NCBI GenBank assembly: GCA_019423265.1
Contig: JAHZBS010000034.1
Span: 1 to 13,007 of the forward strand
Origin: Clostridiales bacterium
Lineage (GTDB): Bacteria > Bacillota_A > Clostridia > Lachnospirales > Bianqueaceae
DNA: 13,007 nucleotides
Reading direction: 5' to 3'
A model generated the notes under the pieces. It did no database searches. It was not told where the DNA came from and saw only the letters and a program-made list of their open reading frames with translations. Shown piece by piece: positions 1-7,086 of this stretch (the first letter of the stretch is position 1; each line of letters begins with the position of its first letter). Position numbers and translations under genes: made by a program.

Positions 1-1
1 C

Positions 2-19
2 CATATGCCCCGCCTCCTA
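2..19 (-). promoter_or_regulatory. Ribosome binding site and start codon of the next gene in the amino-acid ABC operon
   Basis: On the minus strand the permease stop TAG is followed by an overlapping TAGGAGG (plus positions 13-19), then 8 nt, then ATG at 4-2. A further gene therefore starts at the left window edge, translationally close to the permease. In polar amino-acid transporters this position is usually held by the GlnQ/ArtP-type ATPase. That identity is inference, since only the start codon is inside the window. Confidence 0.6.
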
Positions 20-715
20 CATCTCGGATTTCCGCAGCCGCTTCTCAAAGACCTGCAAGCCCTTGGACAGCAGCTTCACCAGAATGAAGTAGATGATCGC
101 CGTAGCAAACAGCGGCATAGAACTCCATGTGATACTCCGAATGATATCGCTGGCTTTGGTGAGATCCTGTAGCGCTATGTAGCCCGCAATGGCGGTTTCC
201 TTGATTAAAACGATAAACTCATTGCCCAGAGCCGGCAAAATGTTTTTAATCGCCTGCGGGATAATGATCAGCCGCATGGTCTGAGCCGATGTGAGTCCCA
301 GCGAACGCCCCGCCTCCATCTGTCCCCGGTCCACAGACAAAATGCCGCCCCTCACGATTTCGGCAACGTAGGCTCCGCTGTTGATCCCGAAGGAGATAGC
401 GGCAATGACCACTTTCGGCATATTTTTGAAAGGCGCGAAGATGACATAGTAGATGATCAAGAGCTGCACCACCGTCGGCGTGCCTCGGATCACATCGATG
501 TAGATCCCCGCAATCCAGTTGAGAACTTTGATCTTCGACAGGCGGAAGAAGGCCATGATAAATCCGATGATACACCCCAGCAAAACTGCCAGCAGCGAAA
601 TCAGAATCGTCGTCCCCAGACCCCTGACAATGAGCATATACCGGTCTTCCACGATAAAATTCTTCACAAAGGATTCCGCAAAAGACTGCCACGTCTTCTG
701 TATCCATTCGATCAT
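17..715 (-). CDS. Polar amino-acid ABC transporter permease (HisM/GlnP family)
   Basis: Inner-membrane subunit of an ABC importer for polar amino acids, expected to work with a periplasm-facing binding protein and a GlnQ-type ATPase. The 232-residue product has the usual length for the family. About five membrane segments are visible (roughly 28-58, 63-95, 100-122, 150-185, 200-222). The family signature RGTP lies at residues 78-81, and the ATPase-contacting EAA loop starts near residue 134 (MEAGRSLGL, followed by IIIPQAIKNILPALGNE). The start at 715 is supported by a GGGAGGGG ribosome site 8-9 nt upstream and by a promoter at 750-778. The next gene starts 12 nt after the stop, so this is the promoter-proximal gene of an operon leaving the window. 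Substrate cannot be read from the permease; the ARG-box-like site in the promoter hints at arginine or a related amino acid. Family call is firm, substrate is inference. Confidence 0.93.
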   Translation of the reverse strand: MIEWIQKTWQSFAESFVKNFIVEDRYMLIVRGLGTTILISLLAVLLGCIIGFIMAFFRLSKIKVLNWIAGIYIDVIRGTPTVVQLLIIYYVIFAPFKNMPKVVIAAISFGINSGAYVAEIVRGGILSVDRGQMEAGRSLGLTSAQTMRLIIIPQAIKNILPALGNEFIVLIKETAIAGYIALQDLTKASDIIRSITWSSMPLFATAIIYFILVKLLSKGLQVFEKRLRKSEM

Positions 716-749
716 TCCTGTTCCCCTCCCACAATGCTCTTAAAGCGTA

Positions 750-778
750 AGTATAGCACAGATTGTATAATTATTCAA
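750..778 (-). promoter_or_regulatory. Sigma-A-type promoter of the amino-acid ABC operon
   Basis: On the minus strand TTGAAT (773-778) and TATACT (750-755) are separated by exactly 17 bp. This places the transcription start near 743 and gives a short leader of about 28 nt before the permease start at 715. The spacer is occupied by one arm of the inverted repeat listed separately, so a bound regulator would block polymerase. Confidence 0.75.
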
Positions 779-800
779 TACATTCTCCGATTATACAATC
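761..800. promoter_or_regulatory. Candidate operator: 11-bp inverted repeat containing an ARG-box-like sequence
   Basis: GATTGTATAAT (761-771) is repeated in perfect inverted form as ATTATACAATC (790-800), with an 18-bp centre. The left arm overlaps the promoter spacer and -35. Read on the minus strand, 764-777 is TGAATAATTATACA. This differs by one base from the ArgR/AhrC half-box pattern TGAATwwwwATTCA. The repeat and its position are seen directly; assignment to ArgR/AhrC is inference from the motif and from the amino-acid transporter it precedes. Confidence 0.5.
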
Positions 801-910
801 GATAAAAAACTTCACAAAATGAGAGCAAATTTCGGCATAAATGTAGGGAAAAGAGCGCCTTGGGCCATCACAGAGCGTTCGCCTCTTGCGGTTCACGGAC
901 CTTTTCCTCC

Positions 911-1723
911 CTAGTTTTCCACTAGCTTCGCCTGCATCACCAGGCGCCCCTTCTCTTTATCAAGGGCATAATCGCAGGTGGAAAGGGTTATGATTGTGTC
1001 CTCCGGTCCAACGGTGACATCGGTTGTAAACTTCGAATGGCGCCTGCATTCTTCGACAAAATTTAGATAATCCTCATCGCTGGCAAATCCCACGCGGCCG
1101 TACTCGAAATCCGTGGTCGTCTGATACACGGCGAAAATCTCGCAGGTGTACACATGTCCGTCTGTGATAAAGGTAAAGCTAGGGTGCTCCCGGAAGAAAT
1201 CCTCCTTGAGAAATTTTGTGATATTTCCAAACATGGAGGTATCCTTCATCCGATGGCCGTAGAGAATGAGATTATCCCGCCCGGCGGAGAGATCATTCCG
1301 ATAATCCATGAAAATGCTCCCTGCGCTGTTGTACTTCCGGTAAAAGTTCTTTGTCAAATAATAGCTGTTGTCGGTTGTCTGGAGTACCGGGTAATCGATG
1401 AGGGTATCCGGCACCTGAATCCACCCCACCACATCGGGATTGGTCTCCCGCAATGCATCCAGGGAAAGGGTATAGTCCTCATATGAAGTGCTCTCTTCAA
1501 AGGAGGCATCCTCTCCCCTGCTCGTCTGCTCGCGCGTGGAATCTCCATGAAAAAGCGCCTGTACCTCCGATTGTACCTGGCGATTCTGATAATAGCCATA
1601 CATAATGCCGCCGATCTTGTACAGACAGAATGCCAGCACCGCAATGCAGATACACAACAGACTGTTTAACACGATGCGCTCGGCCCTGCTCGCTTTCCGC
1701 TTCGGCTTTTTTTCCTTCCTCAT
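911..1723 (-). CDS. Class B sortase (SrtB-type transpeptidase)
   Basis: Membrane-anchored cysteine transpeptidase that cleaves a sorting motif on a secreted protein and joins it to the cell wall or to pilin-like partners. The 270-residue protein has a basic N-terminus (residues 1-16), one membrane anchor (about 18-36), a polar linker (50-90) and an extracellular sortase domain (about 92-270). The catalytic triad is visible: His157 in LYGHRM, Cys250 in TLSTCDYA, Arg260 in KGRLVM. The sequence NPDVVGWIQVPDTLIDYPVLQ-like stretch at 95-115 and the long insert after the histidine are typical of class B. The ribosome site GGGTGAGG overlaps the stop of the preceding gene, so the two are co-translated. 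No protein with a sorting signal is encoded in the window, so the substrate is unknown. Class assignment is confident. Confidence 0.93.
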   Translation of the reverse strand: MRKEKKPKRKASRAERIVLNSLLCICIAVLAFCLYKIGGIMYGYYQNRQVQSEVQALFHGDSTREQTSRGEDASFEESTSYEDYTLSLDALRETNPDVVGWIQVPDTLIDYPVLQTTDNSYYLTKNFYRKYNSAGSIFMDYRNDLSAGRDNLILYGHRMKDTSMFGNITKFLKEDFFREHPSFTFITDGHVYTCEIFAVYQTTTDFEYGRVGFASDEDYLNFVEECRRHSKFTTDVTVGPEDTIITLSTCDYALDKEKGRLVMQAKLVEN

Positions 1724-1727
1724 ATCC

Positions 1728-2420
1728 TCACCCTTTTCCCCAAGCTATCAACTGCTCAAAGCCCATGGCCTCATCCAAAAGCCAGAGGGACACATGGTCC
1801 TGCCGCTCGCCTAGAAACCGGCAGTCCGCCTCCAAATCCTCGCTCGCTTCCTCCGGCGGAACGCTGATGCTGCCCACCTGCGCCTCAAGGCAGAAATCCA
1901 GAAGGCTCAGCTCTTCCTCCTCGCTCCCTCTGCTCCACGGATATTGAAGGGTGTCATACCACCCATACTCCAGGGCCTTCACTGCCATCTCCCAATTTCC
2001 CGTTGTAATCCCAATATGGCGAATTTTCCCTTCCTCCTTGGCCTTGATCAGTGCGTCAAAGAGGCCGCTGTCATCGCCAGGGCGCGGTAAAAAATCAGGG
2101 TCGTGAATTTGGAGGATGTCCAGGTACTCCGTCTTCAAATCCCGCAGCATGGCGGAGAGATCCCGCTCTAGCTCCTGGGTCGTCGAAGGAATAAAACTCC
2201 CCGCCAGCACCACCTTCTCTCGAACGGGAGCCAGCCCGCGTCCAATCCGCCGCTGGATCTCCCCACAGGGAAGCCCTATATCAAAAAAGGTGACGCCGGC
2301 GCCTACCGCCCGCTGCAGTATCCTCGCCGCCTCCTCGTAAGACCGATTTTTTAGCGGACTCAACTCAAACCCAACGCACCCAACTTGTAACCCGGTCCGT
2401 CCCATCTGTGCTATCTTCAT
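1728..2420 (-). CDS. Degenerate aldo/keto-reductase-like protein
   Basis: Aldo/keto reductase fold by sequence: MGRTGLQVGCVGFE at the N-terminus, then ERDLSAMLRDLKTEYLDILQIHDPD and EEGKIRHIGITTGN. At 230 residues it is shorter than usual (about 280-370) and lacks the C-terminal part. The catalytic tetrad Asp-Tyr-Lys-His is incomplete. Asp47 and His106 remain, but the Tyr position is Cys52 (FFDIGLPCGE) and the Lys position is Ser75 (VVLAGSF). The usual QFPYN segment reads QYPWSRGS. It is therefore unlikely to be a standard NADPH-dependent reductase; a binding, regulatory or altered catalytic role is possible, but none can be named. The start at 2420 follows AAGGAGG with 10 nt spacing. It is the first gene of an operon with the sortase, 4 nt apart. 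The reading frame is intact, so it is not an obvious pseudogene. Confidence 0.8.
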   Translation of the reverse strand: MKIAQMGRTGLQVGCVGFELSPLKNRSYEEAARILQRAVGAGVTFFDIGLPCGEIQRRIGRGLAPVREKVVLAGSFIPSTTQELERDLSAMLRDLKTEYLDILQIHDPDFLPRPGDDSGLFDALIKAKEEGKIRHIGITTGNWEMAVKALEYGWYDTLQYPWSRGSEEEELSLLDFCLEAQVGSISVPPEEASEDLEADCRFLGERQDHVSLWLLDEAMGFEQLIAWGKG

Positions 2421-2456
2421 CTGCCTGTATCCTCCTTAGCCGGATATTGCATTTTT

Positions 2457-2485
2457 ATTGTATCCTACTTTTTTTTTGCCGTCAA
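2457..2485 (-). promoter_or_regulatory. Promoter of the AKR-like/sortase operon
   Basis: On the minus strand TTGACG (2480-2485), a 17-bp spacer containing a run of nine A, and TACAAT (2457-2462). Transcription would start near 2450, about 30 nt before the ATG at 2420. It is divergent from, and 6 bp away from, the pepF promoter. Confidence 0.75.
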
Positions 2486-2490
2486 GTGCA

Positions 2491-2519
2491 TTGCTTTGAA
2501 ATCCAAAGGATGGTATACT
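2491..2519 (+). promoter_or_regulatory. Promoter of the pepF operon
   Basis: TTGCTT (2491-2496), a 17-bp spacer and TATACT (2514-2519), preceded by TGG, giving an extended -10 element. Predicted start near 2526, about 30 nt before the pepF ATG. The -35 is weak, as is common when an extended -10 is present. Confidence 0.7.
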
Positions 2520-2556
2520 AAAGATATTACCAGTCAATAACTAAAGGAGGTACTGT

Positions 2557-4356
2557 ATGGAAAACACCGCCATTCGCCCCCGAGCTGAGATACCCGTTTC
2601 GGACACGTGGGACTTAACTCGTCTGTACGCCGATGAAGAAGCCTGGGAGAAAGACCTAAGCGCTCTGATGCCTATGGCCGAGGCCGTTGCCGCTTTTGCC
2701 GGTACTCTGGGAGACGGCGCCGCCACAGTGGCCCGCTGTCTTGCGTTAGAGACCGGTCTCTCCCGCAAAATGGAAAACGTGTACACCTACGCCAAGATGC
2801 GGCAGGATGAGGACAATACGCTGGACGTCCCCCAGGCCATGACAGACCGCGCCATGAGCGTCAACGTGGCCATCAGCGAAAAGCTGGCCTTTCTCCAGCC
2901 GGAGCTTCTGTCGCTGGACGACGCAATCTTAGAATCCTACCTGACCGCCAGCGAGCTAGCCGAGTATCGCCGCCCTCTTGAAGAGCTGATCCGCCAGAAA
3001 CCTCACACACTCAGCGCTCCGGAAGAACAGATTCTGGCCGGGATGGGAGAGCTGGCCTCCAGCCCGCAGCACATCTTTACTATGCTAAATAGCGCCGATA
3101 TGAAGTACGATCCGGTTCTCACGGACGGCGGCGACCTTGACGTCACCAACGCAAATTTTATCCTTTTGCAGACCAGCGAAGATCGCTCCATCCGGGAAAA
3201 GGCGTTCACCAGCTTTTACGCGGGATACCGAAGCCACGCCAATACGCTGGCGGCGACCTACAGCGCTAGCGTCAAAAAAGACGTCTTTTTAGCCCGGACC
3301 CGCCGCTATGAGTCGGCCCTCCAAATGTCCCTGGACGATGAAAATATCCCTCTCGCTGTGTATGACAATCTGATCGCTGTCATCCGCGGCCGGCTACCTG
3401 TTATGCACCGGTACGTGGCGCTGCGAAAGAAGCTGCTCCACCTTGATGAGCTGCACTGCTACGACATGTATGCCCCGTTGGTGGCGGAATTGAATCAGCG
3501 CTACTCCTTCGATGAGGCCAAGGAGCTTGTATCGCAGGCTCTGAAACCGTTGGGGGATGAGTACGGTCAGATTCTGCAAACCGGCCTAAACAGCCGGTGG
3601 ATCGACGTCTATGAGAACAAAGGAAAATCCAGCGGCGCCTACTCCTGGGGGACCTATGACAGCTCGCCCTATGTTCTGCTGAATTTTACCGGAACTCTGG
3701 ACAGCGTTTCCACGCTGGCCCATGAGATGGGACACTCGCTACACAGCTACTATTCCAATCGGCATCAGCCGTATCAGACGGCCGGATATAAGCTCTTCGT
3801 CGCAGAGGTCGCCTCCACCGTCAACGAAAACCTGCTGATCGAATACCTGCTCCGCCAGGACATTGAGGATTCCTTCCGGCTATACTTGCTGAATCAATAT
3901 CTGGAAAACTTCAAGGGCACCATGTACCGGCAGACCATGTTTGCGGAATTTGAAAAGGAGACCCACGCCCTGGTGGAATCGGGAAATGCCCTCAACAGCA
4001 CGGTTCTCACCAATCTGTACGCCTCTCTCTATGAGCAGTATCACGGGCCCTCCCTGACCATGGATCCGGATATCCGGTATGAGTGGTCCCGCATCCCCCA
4101 TTTCTACCGGCCATTCTATGTCTACAAATACGCCACCGGCTACGCAGCCGCTGTGTATCTGAGTGAACGGATCTTGTCCGAAGGCGCTGCCGCCGTGACG
4201 CCGTATCTGGAGTTTTTAAGCCTCGGCGGAAGCCGGGACCCTCTGGACAGCCTGCTTCACGCCGGTGTGGATATGACCCGCCCGGAGCCCGTATCCTTGG
4301 CCCTCGACAAATTTGACAGGATCCTGTCTGACGCTGAAGCGATTGCAGCCCGCTGA
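2557..4356 (+). CDS. pepF: Oligoendopeptidase F (M3B zinc metallopeptidase)
   Basis: Cytoplasmic metallopeptidase that degrades short peptides, typically 7-17 residues, for amino-acid supply or peptide turnover. The 599-residue length matches the family. The N-terminal helical region (about 110-190) is the oligoendopeptidase F N-terminal domain, and the catalytic M3 domain spans about 200-580. The zinc site is intact: HEMGH at 389-393 gives two histidine ligands and the catalytic Glu390, and Glu417 in LFVAEVASTVNE is the third ligand. Downstream HFYRPFYVYKYATGYAAA (near 520-540) holds the substrate-binding Tyr/His residues of the family. The start at 2557 has an AAAGGAGG ribosome site. The stop lies 15 nt before the DUF1538 gene and no terminator lies between them, so they are probably co-transcribed. 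A functional link to that transporter is not established. Confidence 0.96.
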   Translation: MENTAIRPRAEIPVSDTWDLTRLYADEEAWEKDLSALMPMAEAVAAFAGTLGDGAATVARCLALETGLSRKMENVYTYAKMRQDEDNTLDVPQAMTDRAMSVNVAISEKLAFLQPELLSLDDAILESYLTASELAEYRRPLEELIRQKPHTLSAPEEQILAGMGELASSPQHIFTMLNSADMKYDPVLTDGGDLDVTNANFILLQTSEDRSIREKAFTSFYAGYRSHANTLAATYSASVKKDVFLARTRRYESALQMSLDDENIPLAVYDNLIAVIRGRLPVMHRYVALRKKLLHLDELHCYDMYAPLVAELNQRYSFDEAKELVSQALKPLGDEYGQILQTGLNSRWIDVYENKGKSSGAYSWGTYDSSPYVLLNFTGTLDSVSTLAHEMGHSLHSYYSNRHQPYQTAGYKLFVAEVASTVNENLLIEYLLRQDIEDSFRLYLLNQYLENFKGTMYRQTMFAEFEKETHALVESGNALNSTVLTNLYASLYEQYHGPSLTMDPDIRYEWSRIPHFYRPFYVYKYATGYAAAVYLSERILSEGAAAVTPYLEFLSLGGSRDPLDSLLHAGVDMTRPEPVSLALDKFDRILSDAEAIAAR

Positions 4357-4371
4357 TGATAGGAGGAACGG

Positions 4372-5898
4372 ATGAATAAAAAATTAAAAGAAAAAATATT
4401 GGAAGCTTTATCGTCCGTACTGCCCATAACGCTGATCGTCGCCTTCCTGAGTATCACCATCGCACCGCTGTCTGTGGGGACTCTCGTTCTCTTCCTCGTG
4501 GGCGCTATGCTTCTCATTATCGGCATGGGATTCTTCTCCCTTGGCTCCGACATGTCTATGATGCCCATCGGAGACGGCATCGGCGCTCAGCTGACCCGCT
4601 CTAAAAATCTTCTTTTGATCATCGTTATCGGCCTTGTCATCGGCACCGTCGTCACCATCGCGGAGCCGGATCTGAAAGTGTTGGCTACCCAGGTTCCGGC
4701 AGTCCCGGACATGGTACTGATTTTGACCGTTGCCGTGGGCGTGGGATTCTTTTTGGTCGTCGCCATGCTGCGCACCATCTTTCGGATCAAGCTAGCACAC
4801 ATGCTCATCGTCTTTTACCTTCTGGTCTTCATCCTATCGATTTTTGTACCCAATGATTTTATCCCCGTCGCCTTTGATTCCGGCGGCGTCACAACCGGGC
4901 CTATCACCGTGCCCTTCATCATGGCGCTGGGTATCGGTATGGCATCCATCCGCGGAGACAAGAATTCTCAGGATGACAGCTTTGGTCTCGTGGCGCTGTG
5001 CAGCATTGGCCCGATCCTGGCCGTCATGCTGCTGGGCATCTTCTACAACCCGTCCACTGCCAATTACCAGCCCAGCACCATCTCCGACCCATCCACCACT
5101 GTGGATGTGGCGCAGGCGTTCGGCTCCAATTTTCCCGTCTATTTTGAGGAAGTCCTCGTGGCCCTCGTCCCCATCCTCGTATTTTCCATCCTCTTTCAGC
5201 TGATCTCTCATTTCTTTAGGAAAAAGCAGCTGGTCAAAGTGGGCGTGGGAATGATCTATACCTTTATTGGTCTGGTGCTATTTTTGACCGGCGCCAATGT
5301 GGGCTTTATGCCGGTGGGACAATTCATCGGCTCTTCCATCGCCGCCTCGCCCTACAAATGGCTGCTCATCCCCATCGGTATGGTCATCGGCTATTTCATC
5401 GTGACCGCAGAGCCGGCCGTCCACGTCTTAAACCGGCAAGTGGAAGAGATCTCGCAGGGCGCGATTCCGCAGAAATCCATGCGGCTTTGCCTGTCCATCG
5501 GCGTCGCTGTCTCCATCGGACTCTCCATGGTCCGAGTCCTGACCGGGATCTCCATCTATTGGATCCTGATCCCTGGTTATGCCATCGCCATCGGTTTGAC
5601 TTTCTTCGTTCCGCCCATTTTTACGGGTATTGCCTTTGACTCCGGCGGTGTCGCCAGCGGTCCTATGACCGCAACGTTCCTGCTTCCCTTTGCCATGGGG
5701 GCTTGTGAGAGCCTTGGCGGCAATATCTTAACTGACGCCTTTGGGGTTGTGGCCATGGTCGCCATGACGCCGCTGATCACCGTCCAGCTCATGGGCTTGC
5801 TCTATAAAAAGAAAATGGCGCGCATGGCGGAGGATGCCGCGAAAGAAAATGCGGAGGACGCCGACGATATCATAGATTATGAGGAGATTTCGGAATGA
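4372..5898 (+). CDS. Tandem DUF1538 integral membrane protein (putative transporter)
   Basis: Polytopic membrane protein of 508 residues made of two homologous DUF1538 units, about residues 12-226 and 262-478. Paired motifs make the duplication plain. AEPDLKVLATQV (97-108) matches AEPAVHVLNRQV (346-357). AFDSGGVTTGPITVPF (167-182) matches AFDSGGVASGPMTATF (421-436). GSDMSMMPIGDGIG (58-71) matches GANVGFMPVGQFIG (307-320). The conserved FDSGG and AEP motifs sit near predicted membrane breaks and may form the transport path, as in other inverted- or tandem-repeat carriers. The C-terminal tail (480-508) is acidic and charged, so probably cytoplasmic. The ribosome site AGGAGG precedes the ATG. 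The last four bases overlap the PII-like gene, indicating coupled translation. The transported substrate is unknown; transporter function is inferred from architecture and the PII partner. Confidence 0.88.
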   Translation: MNKKLKEKILEALSSVLPITLIVAFLSITIAPLSVGTLVLFLVGAMLLIIGMGFFSLGSDMSMMPIGDGIGAQLTRSKNLLLIIVIGLVIGTVVTIAEPDLKVLATQVPAVPDMVLILTVAVGVGFFLVVAMLRTIFRIKLAHMLIVFYLLVFILSIFVPNDFIPVAFDSGGVTTGPITVPFIMALGIGMASIRGDKNSQDDSFGLVALCSIGPILAVMLLGIFYNPSTANYQPSTISDPSTTVDVAQAFGSNFPVYFEEVLVALVPILVFSILFQLISHFFRKKQLVKVGVGMIYTFIGLVLFLTGANVGFMPVGQFIGSSIAASPYKWLLIPIGMVIGYFIVTAEPAVHVLNRQVEEISQGAIPQKSMRLCLSIGVAVSIGLSMVRVLTGISIYWILIPGYAIAIGLTFFVPPIFTGIAFDSGGVASGPMTATFLLPFAMGACESLGGNILTDAFGVVAMVAMTPLITVQLMGLLYKKKMARMAEDAAKENAEDADDIIDYEEISE

Positions 5899-6572
5899 AC
5901 AAATCCAATATTAAACTTCTGACGACCATCGTCGACCGTGGTCAGGGAGAAAAAATCGCCGCCATCTGCCGGCGGCAACAGCTCACCTTTCATCTGGTCT
6001 GCCTGGGCCTGGGGACTGCCAGCTCTGAGATTTTGGACTGGTTTGGCCTGGGCGAAACGGACAAGGACGTGGTGCTGACCTTGGCAAGCAGCCAGAAAGT
6101 CTCGGCCATGCTCTCGATCTTTTCCGATGAACTGCACATTAAGCGTCCCGGCAAGGGGATCGCCTTCTCGATCCCACTGTCCGGCATTACCGGCTCCCTA
6201 TTCCAGGCTTTGTCAGAAGAATCCACACCACTCGAAAAGGAAGGAACCTCTATGGAAGAGTCTATCAAATTTGAACTTGTCATCGCCGTCGTCAACCCAG
6301 GGTACTGTGATCAGGCTGTCACCGCGGCCAGAGGCGCCGGGGCTACCGGCGGAACCGCCATTCACGCCCGGGACGTAAGCCATGAGTCCGCAGAAAAGTT
6401 TTTCGGCATCTCCATCCAGCAGGAGAGGGAAATCGTGGCGATCTTGATCAAAAAGGAGATTAAACAGGCGGTCATGCAGGCAATCAATCTGGCCGTCGGC
6501 TCCAAGACACCGGCTAAGGGGCTTATCTTTGCACTGCCGGTGGACGATCTGATTGGACTCACCCTGAAATAA
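5895..6572 (+). CDS. Protein with two PII-like modules, partner of the DUF1538 membrane protein
   Basis: Predicted cytoplasmic regulator of the PII superfamily, whose members bind adenine nucleotides and dock onto transporters or enzymes. The 225 residues are about twice the length of GlnB (112). Module 1 is about 5-98 and module 2 about 126-222, joined by a polar linker rich in Glu and Ser (106-124). Module 2 is the better match: FELVIAVVNPGYCDQAV, GATGGTAIHARD and KGLIFALPVDDLIGL correspond to the beta strands and the C-terminal LPVEEV-type strand of PII. Module 1 shows KLLTTIVDRGQGEKIAAI and KGIAFSIPLSGI in the same places. Both carry GTA...FFG/WFG where the T-loop would be; the second has about 7 extra residues. 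The canonical T-loop uridylylation Tyr is not evident. ATGA overlap with the preceding gene implies a dedicated partner. PII membership is confident; ligand and target are inference. Confidence 0.85.
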   Translation: MNKSNIKLLTTIVDRGQGEKIAAICRRQQLTFHLVCLGLGTASSEILDWFGLGETDKDVVLTLASSQKVSAMLSIFSDELHIKRPGKGIAFSIPLSGITGSLFQALSEESTPLEKEGTSMEESIKFELVIAVVNPGYCDQAVTAARGAGATGGTAIHARDVSHESAEKFFGISIQQEREIVAILIKKEIKQAVMQAINLAVGSKTPAKGLIFALPVDDLIGLTLK

Positions 6573-6620
6573 GCAGTATAAATCGTGGATTTCTAGCGCA
6601 TACTATCTCCATTATCTTTA

Positions 6621-6674
6621 AGGAGACACGGCTATCTGTGTCGGAGCGTCACACGCTCCGGAAAGGAGATTGGT
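6621..6674 (+). promoter_or_regulatory. Structured leader, copy 1 (upstream of superoxide reductase)
   Basis: CGGAGCGT (6642-6649) and ACGCTCCG (6653-6660) form a perfect 8-bp stem with a CAC loop just before the Shine-Dalgarno AAGGAG (6663-6668). CTCC (6656-6659) could instead pair with GGAG (6665-6668), hiding the ribosome site, so the large stem keeps the site free. An alternative TGTG/CACA hairpin (6637-6640 with 6650-6653) puts the CGGAGCG segment in a 9-nt loop. The same elements recur at 8317-8414. No U-tract follows, so this is not a terminator. Regulatory function is inferred. Confidence 0.5.
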
Positions 6675-7058
6675 ATGCAGGATACGCATCGATTTTATCA
6701 GAGCAAGAAGGATGGCACGCTGGTCGGCCTGATTCACGGGAGCGGCGAGCTGTCCTGCGGCGGTGAACCCATGGAAGAGCTCATCGCCAACACCTCGGAG
6801 GGCGCGCAGGAAAAGCACGTACCCCAGGTTTCGGTGGAGGGCTGCGACGTGACCGTTACTGTGGGCAGTACACACCATCCAATGGCTAAGGAGCACAGCA
6901 TCAACTGGGTGTACCTTCTCACGGAAAAGGGGGGACAGCGCAAAAATTTGCCCTTTGATGGGGAGCCGGTGGCATCCTTCCGCCTGACCGATGATGACAG
7001 GCCCGTTGCCGCCTACGCCTACTGCAATCTACATGGGCTGTGGAAAACAGACCTGTAG
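6675..7058 (+). CDS. Superoxide reductase without the desulforedoxin iron centre (class III-like)
   Basis: Reduces superoxide to hydrogen peroxide without making oxygen, a typical defence of anaerobes; cytoplasmic. At 127 residues it has desulfoferrodoxin length. The catalytic Fe(His)4Cys centre is complete by motif: His48 in EKHVP (with the catalytic Lys47), His68 and His74 in THHPMAKEH, Cys117 and His120 in CNLHG. The N-terminal desulforedoxin-like domain (1-36) is still recognisable from GELSCGGEPMEEL but has lost its iron site. The Cys pair expected near residues 10 and 13 is Ser and Asp, and the CC pair is Cys28-Gly29. This matches class III superoxide reductases such as that of Treponema. 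The start at 6675 follows AAGGAG with 6 nt spacing. It sits between the PII operon and a strong terminator; an own promoter was not clear. Confidence 0.92.
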   Translation: MQDTHRFYQSKKDGTLVGLIHGSGELSCGGEPMEELIANTSEGAQEKHVPQVSVEGCDVTVTVGSTHHPMAKEHSINWVYLLTEKGGQRKNLPFDGEPVASFRLTDDDRPVAAYAYCNLHGLWKTDL

Positions 7059-7086
7059 CGCTAAAACATTCTCATACCGCCAAAAA

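Noticed and set aside
246..734. Minus-strand ORF of 162 codons
   Set aside because: Out-of-frame shadow of the ABC permease, which has motifs, membrane segments and a ribosome site.
841..905. Terminator after the sortase
   Set aside because: Only short imperfect pairings such as AGAG/CTCT; no stable stem with a U-run.
2469..2477. T9 run as a terminator between the divergent operons
   Set aside because: No preceding stem on either strand, and it lies in the spacer of a divergent promoter.
2496..2519. TTGAAA-TATACT as the pepF promoter
   Set aside because: Spacer would be only 12 bp; TTGCTT at 2491 gives the 17-bp spacing.
4834..5211. ORFs of about 120 codons on both strands inside the DUF1538 gene
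   Set aside because: Low-complexity shadows of a repeat-rich membrane protein, without ribosome sites or recognisable domains.
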